Shown: in pieces, positions 26,670-35,494 of the stretch
Numbering within the stretch: position 1 is the first letter of the stretch
Layout of the letters: every line of letters begins with the position of its first letter
From: Marinobacter sp. BGYM27
Lineage (GTDB): Bacteria > Pseudomonadota > Gammaproteobacteria > Pseudomonadales > Oleiphilaceae
DNA length: 64,000 bases
NCBI GenBank assembly: GCA_025153445.1
Contig: JANZNS010000005.1
Span: 248,001-312,000 of the forward strand
Direction: 5' to 3'
Made by a program: the position numbers and the translations under genes
The notes under the pieces: model-generated
What the model saw: only the letters and a program-made list of their open reading frames with translations
Databases searched by the model: none
Told to the model about the DNA's origin: nothing

Positions 26670-27464
26670 ATGATCAGCGCTGATAATCTTCACCTGACGT
26701 TTGGAAAAGGCACGCCGCTGGAGAATCCTGCCCTCAAGGGCATGAGCCTGACAGTAAATCAGGGTGAATTCGTGACGGTCATCGGCAGTAACGGTGCCGG
26801 CAAATCTACCTTTCTGAATGCGCTTTCCGGCGAAGTGATTGTCGACAGCGGCAAGATCGAAGTTGATGGTGTCGACGTCACAAAACTTCCGACCCATAAG
26901 CGCGCGGGCCGTGTTGCCCGGGTTTTCCAGGATCCCCTTGCAGGTACCTGCGAAGACCTGACCATTGAAGAGAACATGTCCCTCGCAATTAAACGCGGCA
27001 TGCCACGCATGCTGGGATCAGCCGTCAAGGCTCGCTACAGGGACCGCTTCCGCGAGGGCCTGTCTGGCCTCAACCTGGGCCTTGAAAATCGGCTTTCGGA
27101 CAAAATGGGACTGCTTTCAGGAGGCCAGCGCCAGGCGGTCAGTCTGTTGATGGCCAGCTTGAACCCTTCAAGTATTTTGCTGCTGGACGAACACACAGCT
27201 GCGCTGGACCCACGCACAGCTTCCTTCGTGCTGGACCTCACCTGTCGGATTATCGAGGATCAGAAGAAGACGGCATTGATGGTCACCCATAGCATGAAGC
27301 AGGCACTCGAAGTAGGTACTCGCACTGTTATGCTGCACCAGGGCAAAGTGGTATTCGATATACACGGCGAGGATCGAAAAGGGCTTACGGTTCCGGATCT
27401 GCTGGGGCTTTTCGAAAAGCAGCGCGGTATCGAAATTACCGATGACAGCCTGCTCCTGAGCTAA
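26670..27464 (+). CDS. ABC transporter ATP-binding protein (TrpZ-like)
   Basis: The ATPase of the TrpX-type importer, 264 residues. Walker A is GSNGAGKST, the signature is LSGGQRQAVSLLMASLNPSS and Walker B is ILLLDEHTAALDP. The DEHTAALDP variant, with His after the catalytic Glu, is characteristic of this ATPase subfamily. The switch histidine is in MVTHSMKQALEVG. It starts three bases after the permease stop and ends at an intrinsic terminator, closing a three-gene operon. Confidence 0.92.
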   Translation: MISADNLHLTFGKGTPLENPALKGMSLTVNQGEFVTVIGSNGAGKSTFLNALSGEVIVDSGKIEVDGVDVTKLPTHKRAGRVARVFQDPLAGTCEDLTIEENMSLAIKRGMPRMLGSAVKARYRDRFREGLSGLNLGLENRLSDKMGLLSGGQRQAVSLLMASLNPSSILLLDEHTAALDPRTASFVLDLTCRIIEDQKKTALMVTHSMKQALEVGTRTVMLHQGKVVFDIHGEDRKGLTVPDLLGLFEKQRGIEITDDSLLLS

Positions 27465-27493
27465 TCCATTCAAATAGCTTTTTGTATGGCAAT

Positions 27494-27527
27494 AAAAAAG
27501 CCGCGAGCTGAGAAGCCGCGGCTTTTT
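27494..27527 (+). terminator. Intrinsic terminator after the TrpXYZ-like operon
   Basis: AAAAAAGCCGCG pairs with CGCGGCTTTTT around a loop of about 11 bases, with a T-tract at the end. It lies 30 bases after the ATPase stop and, in reverse, 21 bases after the convergent gene, so it can act both ways. Confidence 0.88.
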
Positions 27528-27547
27528 CGTTTCAGGCTACCAATGGA

Positions 27548-28360
27548 TCAGTGGCCGTAGACTCGCATTGCCGTGTTCTGTATCGACAGGTTATCCAGTG
27601 CGATAGCACCAATGGATGTACCACCAATCAGCACGCCACCAATGGTGATATCGGAGTTGAACTCCTGCAGGTCGATCGCCAGCGCATCTCCGCCGTCGTG
27701 ACGTGTACTCTTGTAGATATCAAACTCGACGTACGAAAACACTCGCAGCGGTGTCGGCGCATCAAGATCATAATCCGCACCCGTTAGCCGCAGATCACGA
27801 ACACCGACCGCCAGGAAAGGCGCGTCGAAATCCATATCATCAATCGCGATATCGGTCTTGAAATTAAGCTTGTCCGTCGCGGTATCGACACGAATAGTGG
27901 CTGAACCGGCCAGCGCGTCCATCTGGAAATTATCCAGAATGGTGGTGCTGTCGTTTGCGCCTTTCAACTCCCATGCACCGGTGCTGATTCTGAAATCAAC
28001 AGCACCAAATTGCTGAGGCAGGACGTTGATTATCGCATCACCGTCGCTTTTGACGTCGATGTTGATCCTGATATTGTCCAGCAAGTCACTGGGCGTGGTT
28101 CCGGTCAGATTGGTGCCCATTTCGGCAAACAGGTCGGTTCTGTTTGTGCCGCCAATTTCGATATCACTGATGGCGAGCGTGCCTTCGTCAATGTACCGAA
28201 ACTGGTCAATGTTCACCTTGGTTTCGAGCTCGATAGTGACACCGGCCTGACCGGTAACACTACCCATTTCACTCTCATTCAGGGGCTGTATTTCAGCAAA
28301 GCTATGCATGGGCACCAGGCCCATACATAGCACTAAGCTTTTTATTTTCAGGCCTTTCAT
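27548..28360 (-). CDS. Secreted FilA/DUF6160-like protein
   Basis: A 270-residue exported protein. The start at 28360 gives a signal peptide MKGLKIKSLVLCMGLVPMHS ending near SFA-E, with an AAGGAA site about 11 bases upstream; the frame is open to 28432 but that part is not signal-like. The mature N-terminus LNESEMGSVTGQAGVTIELE is the hallmark segment of proteins annotated as FilA-like/DUF6160 in marine gammaproteobacteria. The rest is beta-rich, with repeated D-x-D and I-x-I-D patterns (for example FKTDIAIDDMDFDAPFL). No cysteine follows the signal. Surface or pilus association is only suggested by the family name. Confidence 0.72.
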   Translation of the reverse strand: MKGLKIKSLVLCMGLVPMHSFAEIQPLNESEMGSVTGQAGVTIELETKVNIDQFRYIDEGTLAISDIEIGGTNRTDLFAEMGTNLTGTTPSDLLDNIRINIDVKSDGDAIINVLPQQFGAVDFRISTGAWELKGANDSTTILDNFQMDALAGSATIRVDTATDKLNFKTDIAIDDMDFDAPFLAVGVRDLRLTGADYDLDAPTPLRVFSYVEFDIYKSTRHDGGDALAIDLQEFNSDITIGGVLIGGTSIGAIALDNLSIQNTAMRVYGH

Positions 28361-28646
28361 TATAGTCGAGTTCCTTTTTGCTTTTATTAGTATCAACACA
28401 TCATGAAGCGATACCACGCAGATTCCCTCCATGCTCTCACTTTAGCGACACGTCCAGTCTATCGACGTGCCGAAGGTCACAGTTCACTCATTGTTAAGTG
28501 TTGAAATGTAAACCCTTGTAAAACACAACATGTAGTGAAGTCGGCTGGCGAAAAAATCGACCGATAGCGGCAAAGCATGTCGAATTCAAGTTACCGTAGA
28601 TTGATTTTTAGGTGCATATCCGGTGTCAGCGATAGTTTCCCTTTTC

Positions 28647-28674
28647 TTCACAGACCACAATATCCTGTTATACT
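28647..28674 (+). promoter_or_regulatory. nrdJ promoter with extended -10
   Basis: TTCACA (28647-28652, 5/6 to -35) and TATACT (28669-28674, 5/6 to -10) are 16 bases apart, and TG at 28666-28667 makes an extended -10. The start would be near 28681, leaving a leader of about 270 bases before the nrdJ ATG. Confidence 0.65.
28655..28668. promoter_or_regulatory. NrdR-like box in the nrdJ promoter
   Basis: CCACAATATCCTGT matches about 12 of 14 positions of the NrdR box ACAC(A/T)ATAT(C/G)T(A/T)GT. It fills the spacer between -35 and -10, so bound NrdR would block RNA polymerase. A second, poor match sits near 28689-28702; functional NrdR sites are usually paired. Confidence 0.6.
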
Positions 28675-28714
28675 CACTCGAAATTGACCGGCTATATTGG
28701 GTTTTGGTGAATTT

Positions 28715-28757
28715 TCAAGCGATCACGAATTGGACTGAACAATCCTTGATCGCTTGA
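28715..28757 (+). other. Strong hairpin in the nrdJ leader
   Basis: TCAAGCGATCA (28715-28725) pairs perfectly with TGATCGCTTGA (28747-28757), an 11-bp stem with a 21-base loop in which ATTG and CAAT can add an inner stem. The flanks (GTTTTGGTG before, CACCCCAAAC after) can extend it with G-U pairs. No T-tract follows, so it is not a standard terminator. It sits about 190 bases before the nrdJ start codon. Confidence 0.6.
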
Positions 28758-28948
28758 CACCCCAAACACACGCCCGACGCGACTTGCAGAAATACCGGTC
28801 GACCACCAACATCAAGCAAACACCAGATGTAGTGTTTCACGACAAACCGAAGCACACTGGTTTTCAGTTAGCAGGTCCAGTCTTTCTGGATCAGGGACAG
28901 GTACGCAGAGACCTGAATCGAGCAACAACAGGATTATATGAGGGCGGC

Positions 28949-31087
28949 ATGAGCGCAAAAGTACAGGAACTGATCTCTACCATTCCGATGCAGGATACCT
29001 CGCTGGATATCTGGAACAGTAAGTACCAGCTGAAAACCAAAAGCGGCGATCCGGTTGACGCCACTATCGAGGACACCTACGAGCGGGTTGCCCGGTCCCT
29101 GTCCAATGTTGAAGCCAAAGCCAAGCGCGACAAATACTTCAAGGAGTTTGTCTGGGCCCTGCAGAACGGCGCTATCCCTGCCGGTCGTATTATCTCCAAT
29201 GCCGGCGCCGAAGCGCACAAGCCCGCTACCTCAACGATTAACTGCACCGTGTCTGGCAGCATCAATGACTCCATGAATGACATTCTGGAGAAAAACCATG
29301 AAGCCGGTCTGACGCTGAAAGCCGGCTGCGGTATCGGCTATGAATTCTCCACTTTGCGTCCCAAAGGCGCCTATGTTGCAGGTGCCGGCGCGACGACCTC
29401 CGGCCCCTTGTCCTTTATGGATATCTTCGACCGCATGTGCTTCACCGTGTCTTCAGCCGGTGGTCGTCGCGGTGCCCAGATGGCGACATTCGACGTTCAC
29501 CACCCTGACGTTATCGATTTTATTCAGGCAAAACGTGAAGATGGCCGCCTGCGCCAGTTCAATCTGTCTCTGCTGATTACCGAAGATTTTATTGAAGCCG
29601 TCAGAAACGACGCCGACTGGCACCTGTCGTTCCCGATTACCGAGCAGGAAGCCGAAGCCGAGTCACTGGACCTGTCTGACGCCAGCCAGTACGTCTACCG
29701 TGACTTCCCTATTCTGGATGGTTATGTCGCCAATGATGAAGGCAAAGTCGCCTGCCGCATCTACAAAACGGTAAAAGCTCAGTTCATCTGGGACAGCATC
29801 ATGACCTCTACCTACGACTACGCTGAGCCAGGCTTCATCCTGATCGACAAAGTTAATCAGATGAACAACAACTGGTTCTGCGAAGACATTCGCGCCACCA
29901 ACCCTTGCGGCGAACAACCACTTCCACCCTACGGTAGCTGCCTGTTGGGCTCGGTTAACCTGACCAAGTTTGTTGATTATCCGTTCTCCGACAAAGCGAG
30001 CTTTAACTACGAAAAATATCGCAAAGTGGTAGGCACCTTCACCCGGATGCTGGATAACGTTGTCGAAATCAACGGCTTGCCACTTGCCGAGCAACGTCAC
30101 GAAATCGAATACAAGCGCCGTCACGGCATGGGTATTCTTGGCCTTGGCTCGACATTGGCCATGCTGCGCATGCCGTATGGTTCAGACGACTCCATTGCCT
30201 TCACTGACAACGTCGTTCGCGAAATGGCAGTTGAAGGCTGGCGCCAGTCGTTGTCGCTGGCCAAAGAAAAAGGCGCCGCACCGATCATGCTCGACGAATT
30301 CGAAGTGACCGGTAAAATGCTGGCCAAGTGCCCTCAACTGCGCGCTGATGGCATCAAGGAAGGCGACAAGGTTCCCGGTCGTGTTCTTCATGCCAAGTAC
30401 AGCGGCTACATGCAGAAAATCGCCGAGGTCGAGCCCGGTTTGGTAGAAGAGCTGGCCGCACATGGCGGACGGTTCACGCACCACACTTCAATTGCACCGA
30501 CCGGCACTATCAGCCTGTCGCTGGCGAATAATGCCAGCAACGGTATTGAGCCCAGTTTCTCCCACCATTACGCCCGTAACGTGATCCGTGAAGGTCGTAA
30601 AACCAAAGAGAAAGTCGATGTTTTCTCTTATGAGCTGCTGGCTTATCGGCATCTGGTCAATGCCAAGGCAATGCCTTTCTCTGAAGAAACCGAGCTGAAG
30701 CTGCCGGCTTATTTCACAACATCTGACGACGTCTCCCCGACTCAGCATGTCGATATTCAGGCCGCCGCGCAGAAATGGATCGATTCGTCGATTTCCAAGA
30801 CTGCAAACGTGCCAACGGAATTCCCTTATCAGGATTTCAAAAACATCTACATGTACGCATTTGAAAAGGGACTGAAAGGCTGTACAACATTCCGCTTTAA
30901 CCCGGAAGCCTTCCAGGGTGTTCTGGTCAAGCAGAAGGATCTCGAAAGCACAGCGTATGAATTTACTCTGGATGACGGCTCCAAAGTCAGCCTGAAGGGT
31001 CATGAAGAAGTGGAGTACGACGGCGAATTACATACCGCCGCTAACCTCTTCGACGCCCTCAAAGAAGGCACCTACGGCAAATATTGA
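28949..31087 (+). CDS. nrdJa: Class II ribonucleotide reductase, catalytic part (NrdJa)
   Basis: The adenosylcobalamin-dependent reductase makes deoxyribonucleotides with or without oxygen. This 712-residue part holds the catalytic core. C99 (STINCTVSG) and C331 (PPYGSCLLGSVNL) are the substrate-reducing pair; C320 in NPCGE is the thiyl-radical cysteine, with E322. The GCTTFRFNPE region lies near 645. The start at 28949 is set by GAGGG just upstream and MSAKVQELISTIPM; the frame is open a further 65 codons to a TTG at 28754, but that overlaps the leader hairpin and looks non-coding. The protein lacks the C-terminal Cys tail, which is encoded by the next gene, as in the split NrdJa/NrdJb of P. 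aeruginosa. Confidence 0.93.
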   Translation: MSAKVQELISTIPMQDTSLDIWNSKYQLKTKSGDPVDATIEDTYERVARSLSNVEAKAKRDKYFKEFVWALQNGAIPAGRIISNAGAEAHKPATSTINCTVSGSINDSMNDILEKNHEAGLTLKAGCGIGYEFSTLRPKGAYVAGAGATTSGPLSFMDIFDRMCFTVSSAGGRRGAQMATFDVHHPDVIDFIQAKREDGRLRQFNLSLLITEDFIEAVRNDADWHLSFPITEQEAEAESLDLSDASQYVYRDFPILDGYVANDEGKVACRIYKTVKAQFIWDSIMTSTYDYAEPGFILIDKVNQMNNNWFCEDIRATNPCGEQPLPPYGSCLLGSVNLTKFVDYPFSDKASFNYEKYRKVVGTFTRMLDNVVEINGLPLAEQRHEIEYKRRHGMGILGLGSTLAMLRMPYGSDDSIAFTDNVVREMAVEGWRQSLSLAKEKGAAPIMLDEFEVTGKMLAKCPQLRADGIKEGDKVPGRVLHAKYSGYMQKIAEVEPGLVEELAAHGGRFTHHTSIAPTGTISLSLANNASNGIEPSFSHHYARNVIREGRKTKEKVDVFSYELLAYRHLVNAKAMPFSEETELKLPAYFTTSDDVSPTQHVDIQAAAQKWIDSSISKTANVPTEFPYQDFKNIYMYAFEKGLKGCTTFRFNPEAFQGVLVKQKDLESTAYEFTLDDGSKVSLKGHEEVEYDGELHTAANLFDALKEGTYGKY

Positions 31088-31126
31088 CCCGTTACTTCGG
31101 CACAGGACAAGATAGGACACAGCATC

Positions 31127-31813
31127 ATGACGGTAAAAATCGATAAAAAAATTGTCGGCTACCGCGTTATCAAAGATGACGCTTCCGACGCACAGGCTGC
31201 CCCGGCTGAGACTCAGGCCCAACCGGTCCAGATGAACGAGTACATTGCGCGCCCTGATTTCTTGCTAGGTACCACCTACAAAATCAAGCCGCCCATTGCT
31301 GAGCACGCGATGTATATCACCATCAATGACATCCTGCTCAATGAAGACACAGACCACGAGAGCCGTCAGCCCTACGAGGTTTTCATCAACTCCAAGTCGA
31401 TGGAACACTTCCAGTGGGTCATCGCCCTCACCCGCGTTATCTCTGCCGTTTTCCGCAAAGGGGGTGATGTTACCTTCCTGGTAGAAGAGCTGCGGTCGGT
31501 ATACGACCCCAACGGTGGATACTTCAAAAAGGGCGGTGTCTTCATGCCCTCGTTGGTGGCCGAAATTGGCGCCGTGATCGAGAAACACATGAAGGCCATC
31601 GGCCTGATCGAAAGTGATGAACTGGGCGACGTTGCCAAGCGCGTACTGGCCGAAAAGCGCGCGGAGTTTGAATCGCGCCAGTCGACCAACGACGATACCA
31701 CTGGCGACTACCCGTCCAACGCGACATTGTGCGGCAAGTGCAACACCAAAGCCGTGATCGTGATGGATGGCTGCGCGACCTGCCTGTCTTGCGGTGATAG
31801 CAAGTGCGGCTAA
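31127..31813 (+). CDS. nrdJb: Class II ribonucleotide reductase, C-terminal part (NrdJb)
   Basis: The second half of the split class II reductase, 228 residues. Residues 40-180 contain RPDFLLGTTYKIKPPIAEHA and the FHWVIALTR-like FQWVIALTRVISAVFRKGGDVTFLVEEL, which match the C-terminal region of unsplit NrdJ proteins. The tail is cysteine rich: CGKCNTKAV, then CATCLSCGDSKCG at the very end. This is the shuttle that re-reduces the C99/C331 pair of NrdJa. The gene starts 39 bases after nrdJa with an AGGA site and ends at a strong terminator. In P. aeruginosa both parts are needed for activity. Confidence 0.92.
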   Translation: MTVKIDKKIVGYRVIKDDASDAQAAPAETQAQPVQMNEYIARPDFLLGTTYKIKPPIAEHAMYITINDILLNEDTDHESRQPYEVFINSKSMEHFQWVIALTRVISAVFRKGGDVTFLVEELRSVYDPNGGYFKKGGVFMPSLVAEIGAVIEKHMKAIGLIESDELGDVAKRVLAEKRAEFESRQSTNDDTTGDYPSNATLCGKCNTKAVIVMDGCATCLSCGDSKCG

Positions 31814-31826
31814 TAAGGCATGTATG

Positions 31827-31867
31827 AAAAAAGCCACCTCGGACACTTCGTCCCAGGTGGCTTTTTT
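31827..31867 (+). terminator. Intrinsic terminator after nrdJb (bidirectional)
   Basis: AAAAAGCCACCT pairs with AGGTGGCTTTTT, with an inner GGAC/GTCC stem. A-tract and T-tract flank it, so it can also end the convergent murB transcript, whose stop lies 22 bases away. Confidence 0.9.
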
Positions 31868-31888
31868 ATATCCGTTGTTTTCTGGGGC

Positions 31889-32947
31889 TCACAGCCTATA
31901 ACGATTACGCATGGATAACGGAAATATCCGCGGTTCAACCTCCAGCGTCACGCCGAAACGGGCTTTGACGTCATCGCGGATTCGGCTAGCGAGCGACAAC
32001 AGTTCGATCCCCTGTCCATTACCGTGGTGCACCAGCACCAGTGCCTGCTTGCTGTGAACACCCACATGGCCTTCACGGAAACCCTTCCAGCCGCACTGGT
32101 CTATCAGCCAACCCGCTGCCAACTTGGCTGTATCATCTGCAACATACGCAACCATATCCGGAAAGCGGTCCAGCAGATCATCATACTGGCGGCGAGATAC
32201 CACCGGGTTTTTAAAGAAGCTGCCGGCGTTTGGCAACATATCAGGATTGGGCAACTTGCGATTGCGGACTTTGATGACCGCATCTGCCACATCATCGACC
32301 GTTAACGTGGAAGGGTCTGTTCTATCAGCAAAGTATTCCTGAAGATCCCGGTAGGCAAGGTTAAATGGCGCGGTTCTGGACAGCTTCAGTTTGATCCCGA
32401 GCACCACGTACCGTTCCGGCTGTTGTTTGAAAATACTGTCCCGGTAACCGAACCGGCAATCATCGCGGGACAAGACCACGACTTCTCCTGTGTCACAGTC
32501 CCAGGCTCTCACGCTCTGGAGCGCATCACACAACTCAACGCCATAGGCGCCGATATTCTGGATGGGCGCCGCACCGACCGTTCCCGGAATCAACGCCAGA
32601 TTCTCAATACCCCGATAGCCGGACCGAACCGCATACATCACAGTGTCATGCCAGTTTTCACCAGCCCCCAGCTCAAGGATAGCGGTATCTTTATCTACCT
32701 GACTCCAACACCTACCCCGCAAGGCAACCTGCAAAACCAGACCCGGAAAATCACCACCAAAGACCACGTTGCTGCCGCCACCCAAAACCAGCATGGGTAG
32801 CGATCGCTCCCGCCCCCAGGCGAGTGCCTGTCCCAGAGTCTCGACACTGTCGATAACCTGAAGCCAGGCGGCTTCAGCTGAAAATCGCAGGGTGTTTAGC
32901 GATTGAAGGGACGCGTTCTTGCGTGGCGAAAGGGGGATAGCGCTCAC
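31889..32947 (-). CDS. murB: UDP-N-acetylenolpyruvoylglucosamine reductase MurB
   Basis: MurB reduces the enolpyruvyl group to give UDP-MurNAc, with FAD and NADPH, in the cytoplasm. It has 352 residues, the long type I form. The FAD-binding segment contains LPMLVLGGGSNVVFGGDFPGLVLQV. Next come IENLALIPGTVGAAPIQNIGAYG and FGYRDSIFK, with Tyr/Arg/Ser active-site residues. The C-terminus has LPNAGSFFKNPVV (catalytic Ser) and AAGWLIDQCGWKGFREGHVGVHSKQALVLVH. It overlaps the upstream phosphatase gene by four bases and is the last gene of the envelope operon. Confidence 0.97.
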   Translation of the reverse strand: MSAIPLSPRKNASLQSLNTLRFSAEAAWLQVIDSVETLGQALAWGRERSLPMLVLGGGSNVVFGGDFPGLVLQVALRGRCWSQVDKDTAILELGAGENWHDTVMYAVRSGYRGIENLALIPGTVGAAPIQNIGAYGVELCDALQSVRAWDCDTGEVVVLSRDDCRFGYRDSIFKQQPERYVVLGIKLKLSRTAPFNLAYRDLQEYFADRTDPSTLTVDDVADAVIKVRNRKLPNPDMLPNAGSFFKNPVVSRRQYDDLLDRFPDMVAYVADDTAKLAAGWLIDQCGWKGFREGHVGVHSKQALVLVHHGNGQGIELLSLASRIRDDVKARFGVTLEVEPRIFPLSMRNRYRL

Positions 32948-33426
32948 TTGAGGCGCTCCTTTATCACCTCGATAAGACCGTCGGATGCCGCTTCCACCAG
33001 GTCCAGCACATGCGCGAAGCCATCCTGACCGCCATAGTAGGGATCAGGCACTTCCTGCTCAGCAGCGTCACCTGCAAACTCCAGAAATAGCCGGGGTTGG
33101 GTTCGGGAATGCACGGAAGCAAAAGCAGCAATATCACGCTGATTTTGCCGGTCCATCGTCAATACGTAATCGAATTCGTCAAGGTCTTCAGGTACGAACT
33201 GGCGCGCCCGCAACGCGGAGAGATCGTAACCCCGCGCTTTCGCCGCGGCCGAAGCACGGGCATCGGCCCGTTCTCCAACATGCCAGTTACCGGTACCACA
33301 AGAATCAACTGAAACACTGTCTGCCAGACCAGCAGCCTTCAACCGCCCTTCCAATACGCCCTGCGCTGTTGGCGAGCGGCAGATATTCCCGAGACAAACA
33401 AACAGCACCCGAATAGGCTGTGGCAT
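32944..33426 (-). CDS. Low-molecular-weight protein tyrosine phosphatase
   Basis: A 160-residue LMW-PTP. The P-loop is VLFVCLGNICRSPTAQ, with nucleophile C11 and R17 (CX5R) and a second Cys at 16. The general acid is in VPDPYYGG near residue 130. It overlaps murB by four bases and shares one base with the kdsB stop (TGATG). Some bacterial LMW-PTPs act with tyrosine kinases in exopolysaccharide control, but no such kinase is next to it; here it sits in a lipid A/Kdo/peptidoglycan operon, as in Pseudomonas. Its substrate is not known. Confidence 0.93.
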   Translation of the reverse strand: MPQPIRVLFVCLGNICRSPTAQGVLEGRLKAAGLADSVSVDSCGTGNWHVGERADARASAAAKARGYDLSALRARQFVPEDLDEFDYVLTMDRQNQRDIAAFASVHSRTQPRLFLEFAGDAAEQEVPDPYYGGQDGFAHVLDLVEAASDGLIEVIKERLK

Positions 33427-34223
33427 CAGGAGTGCCTCCCCTTAGTCGCGGAGGCTTCAAAAAGAGCCCTGAGACGGTCAAGGTCTTCCTGCGTATCAAC
33501 ACCGCCCGGTGGCACTTCCGCCGCGATATCGACATGAATCCGTGCGCCGTTTTCCATTGCCCGCAGCTGCTCCAGCGATTCGCTGCTTTCCAGTGGTGAT
33601 GGTGACCAGGTGACAAAGTCATGGAGTAAGCCGACACGGTAGCCATAGATCCCGATATGCCGGAAATAGTCGACGCCTGCGGGCTTTCTCCGTTCCACAC
33701 CGCTTGCAGAGGCGCCGCCCCAGGCGTCCCTTGGCCAAGGGATCGGCGCGCGGCTGAAATACAGCGCAACCCCCTGCAGATCCCGCACGACTTTCACAAC
33801 GTTGGGGTTCAGTAACTGCTCCAGGCTTTCGATGGGCTCGCAGAGCGTCGCAATGGCCGCATCCGGATTGGCCTGCAGGTTCGCCGCAACCTGATTGATA
33901 AGCGCCGGAGGGATCAGAGGTTCGTCCCCCTGAACATTGACGATACAGGCATCCGATGGAAAAGAGAGCTTGCGAACGACTTCTTCAAGCCGGTCAGTGC
34001 CGGATGAATGATCGACTGCCGTCATGACCACCTCGGCACCAAACCCACGGCAAACGTCCAATATACGGTCGTCATCTGTCGCAATAATGACGCGCTCGGC
34101 TTCGCTTGCACTGGCCTGCAGATAAACATGCTCGATCATCGGCCGCCCCCCTATATCAAGCAAGGGCTTGCCGGGAAGACGAGTAGATGCAAACCGGGCC
34201 GGGATGACGACACTAAAAGACAT
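33426..34223 (-). CDS. kdsB: CMP-Kdo synthetase KdsB
   Basis: KdsB activates Kdo with CTP (3-deoxy-manno-octulosonate cytidylyltransferase) for attachment to lipid A. It has 265 residues. The N-terminal nucleotide-binding motif is [20 protein letters not shown], followed by GRPMIEHVY. Further family motifs are [18 protein letters not shown] (about 62-79) and [12 protein letters not shown] (about 94-105). HIGIYGYR and [15 protein letters not shown] are near the C-terminus. It sits between the Trm112-like gene and the phosphatase gene. Confidence 0.97.
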   Translation of the reverse strand: MSFSVVIPARFASTRLPGKPLLDIGGRPMIEHVYLQASASEAERVIIATDDDRILDVCRGFGAEVVMTAVDHSSGTDRLEEVVRKLSFPSDACIVNVQGDEPLIPPALINQVAANLQANPDAAIATLCEPIESLEQLLNPNVVKVVRDLQGVALYFSRAPIPWPRDAWGGASASGVERRKPAGVDYFRHIGIYGYRVGLLHDFVTWSPSPLESSESLEQLRAMENGARIHVDIAAEVPPGGVDTQEDLDRLRALFEASATKGRHS

Positions 34224-34272
34224 AGGTTGCTCGAAAACAGAATGTGGATTGAGTTTAGCGGGTCGGGGCGAT

Positions 34273-34461
34273 TTATCCCTTATCCAAACGCTCGTCTGTT
34301 GTCAGCGTGCGCGCTTCGGTTGCGAGCATTACCGGAATGCCCTCACGAATTGGAAACGCCATGCCATCCGGACGGCAAATCAGTTCGGTGCGATCCGCCT
34401 TCAATTGAAGCTCGCCCTTACAGACAGGGCATGCGAGCATCGCCATCAATTTTTTATCCAT
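34273..34461 (-). CDS. Trm112/YcaR-family small protein
   Basis: A 62-residue protein of the Trm112 (YcaR) family. [13 protein letters not shown] and [20 protein letters not shown] are the family hallmarks; two Cys in the first and one in the second could bind zinc or be degenerate. In eukaryotes Trm112 activates methyltransferases; in bacteria the role is not settled. It overlaps the end of lpxK by eight bases and precedes kdsB, the usual order in Pseudomonas and Escherichia. Confidence 0.92.
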   Translation of the reverse strand: MDKKLMAMLACPVCKGELQLKADRTELICRPDGMAFPIREGIPVMLATEARTLTTDERLDKG

Positions 34462-35494
34462 CAGTTCGCTTCTCTTTGAGATGACCCGGCGTCGTTTCGA
34501 GCGAGGTCAGTTTATGATCCAGCGCCTTCCAGAAAGCATCCGGTAAGCGCGCTTCAACTTCAAGTGACCAGCATTTATCGTCCGCAAACTCCCGACATTT
34601 CACTGCATCCTTGGCCGTCATGACAAGCAGCTGACCTTTGGGCCGGCTTAAATCTGCCGCAGTAAACGTGTGGTGATCGGGGCGTGGTTGCGGCTCCAGG
34701 TTGGCCCCGAGCGCTTCAAGAGCGGTAAAAAACCTGGCAGGATGCCCTATTCCGGCGATTGCAGTGACGCGCTGACCGTCCAGCCAGCAAGGAGACCTGT
34801 GCTCCCCTGTCACCAGATTAACCAGGCGCACCGACTCAAACGTCATCAGTGACACGGAAGCAGCGCCAAACTGATCTAGCCCATCAATAAGTTTGCCGTT
34901 GCATACGATGGCGTCAACGCTGCCTAATCGGTCAGGCGATTCCCTAAGCGGCCCGACGGGAATCGGCGCACCATTGCCAAAGCCCCGAGCGCCATCGATA
35001 ACGGCAATCTCGATATCACGACCAAGCCCGTAATGTTGGAGCCCGTCATCGCAGATGAGCACATCACCGGCGTTGTCCTTATAGGCGCTAGCGGCTGCGT
35101 TTGCCCGGACAGGGTCGACATACACCGGCACACCGGCCTGCTCCGATAGCATTTTGGGCTCGTCGCCACAAAGAGCAGCTGGGGTATTGGCATCAACCCG
35201 AACCGGGTAAGCATCACTTTTGCCGCCATAACCGCGACTGATAATGACCGGGCGCCAGCCGGCAGCTTTAAGATGGGATACAACGGCAAGGACCAGAGGA
35301 GATTTGCCGGTGCCACCGGCGGTAATATTGCCAATCACTACAACCGGAAGCGGCGGCCTTTGCGCCGGAGCATTACCTGACAGGAAAGCCTGCCGGCGAG
35401 AACGTGTCACCCGCCGGTACACCCACGCCAATGGCCACAAAGGCCACAAAGGCCTGCGTCGACCGTACCAGAGCCGGTCAACCATGCCCGTCAT
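34454..35494 (-). CDS. lpxK: Tetraacyldisaccharide 4'-kinase LpxK
   Basis: LpxK phosphorylates the lipid A disaccharide at the 4' position, at the inner membrane. It has 346 residues, normal for the family. The unusual P-loop [19 protein letters not shown] lies at about 52-70. YGGKS follows at about 94, then [47 protein letters not shown] carries the catalytic DDGLQH. It overlaps msbA by four bases and the Trm112-like gene by eight. Confidence 0.97.
   Translation of the reverse strand: MTGMVDRLWYGRRRPLWPLWPLAWVYRRVTRSRRQAFLSGNAPAQRPPLPVVVIGNITAGGTGKSPLVLAVVSHLKAAGWRPVIISRGYGGKSDAYPVRVDANTPAALCGDEPKMLSEQAGVPVYVDPVRANAAASAYKDNAGDVLICDDGLQHYGLGRDIEIAVIDGARGFGNGAPIPVGPLRESPDRLGSVDAIVCNGKLIDGLDQFGAASVSLMTFESVRLVNLVTGEHRSPCWLDGQRVTAIAGIGHPARFFTALEALGANLEPQPRPDHHTFTAADLSRPKGQLLVMTAKDAVKCREFADDKCWSLEVEARLPDAFWKALDHKLTSLETTPGHLKEKRTDG

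Larger units (their letters stand above)
28361..28948. other. Intergenic region with the nrdJ control sequences
   Basis: About 590 bases between the FilA-like gene and nrdJ. The right part holds the nrdJ promoter, an NrdR-like box and a long leader with a strong hairpin (separate entries). The left part (28361-28640) is A/T-richer than the coding DNA and shows no gene or repeat. I looked for a cobalamin riboswitch B12 box and did not see one. Confidence 0.6.

Noticed and set aside
28361-28640. Cobalamin riboswitch before the B12-dependent reductase
   Set aside because: I searched the region for a B12 box and paired elements and found none; the leader hairpin does not resemble one.
28754-28948. 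65-codon N-terminal extension of nrdJa from a TTG
   Set aside because: It overlaps the right arm of the leader hairpin, has no Shine-Dalgarno, and the ATG at 28949 has GAGGG and a sensible start. The open frame is probably chance.
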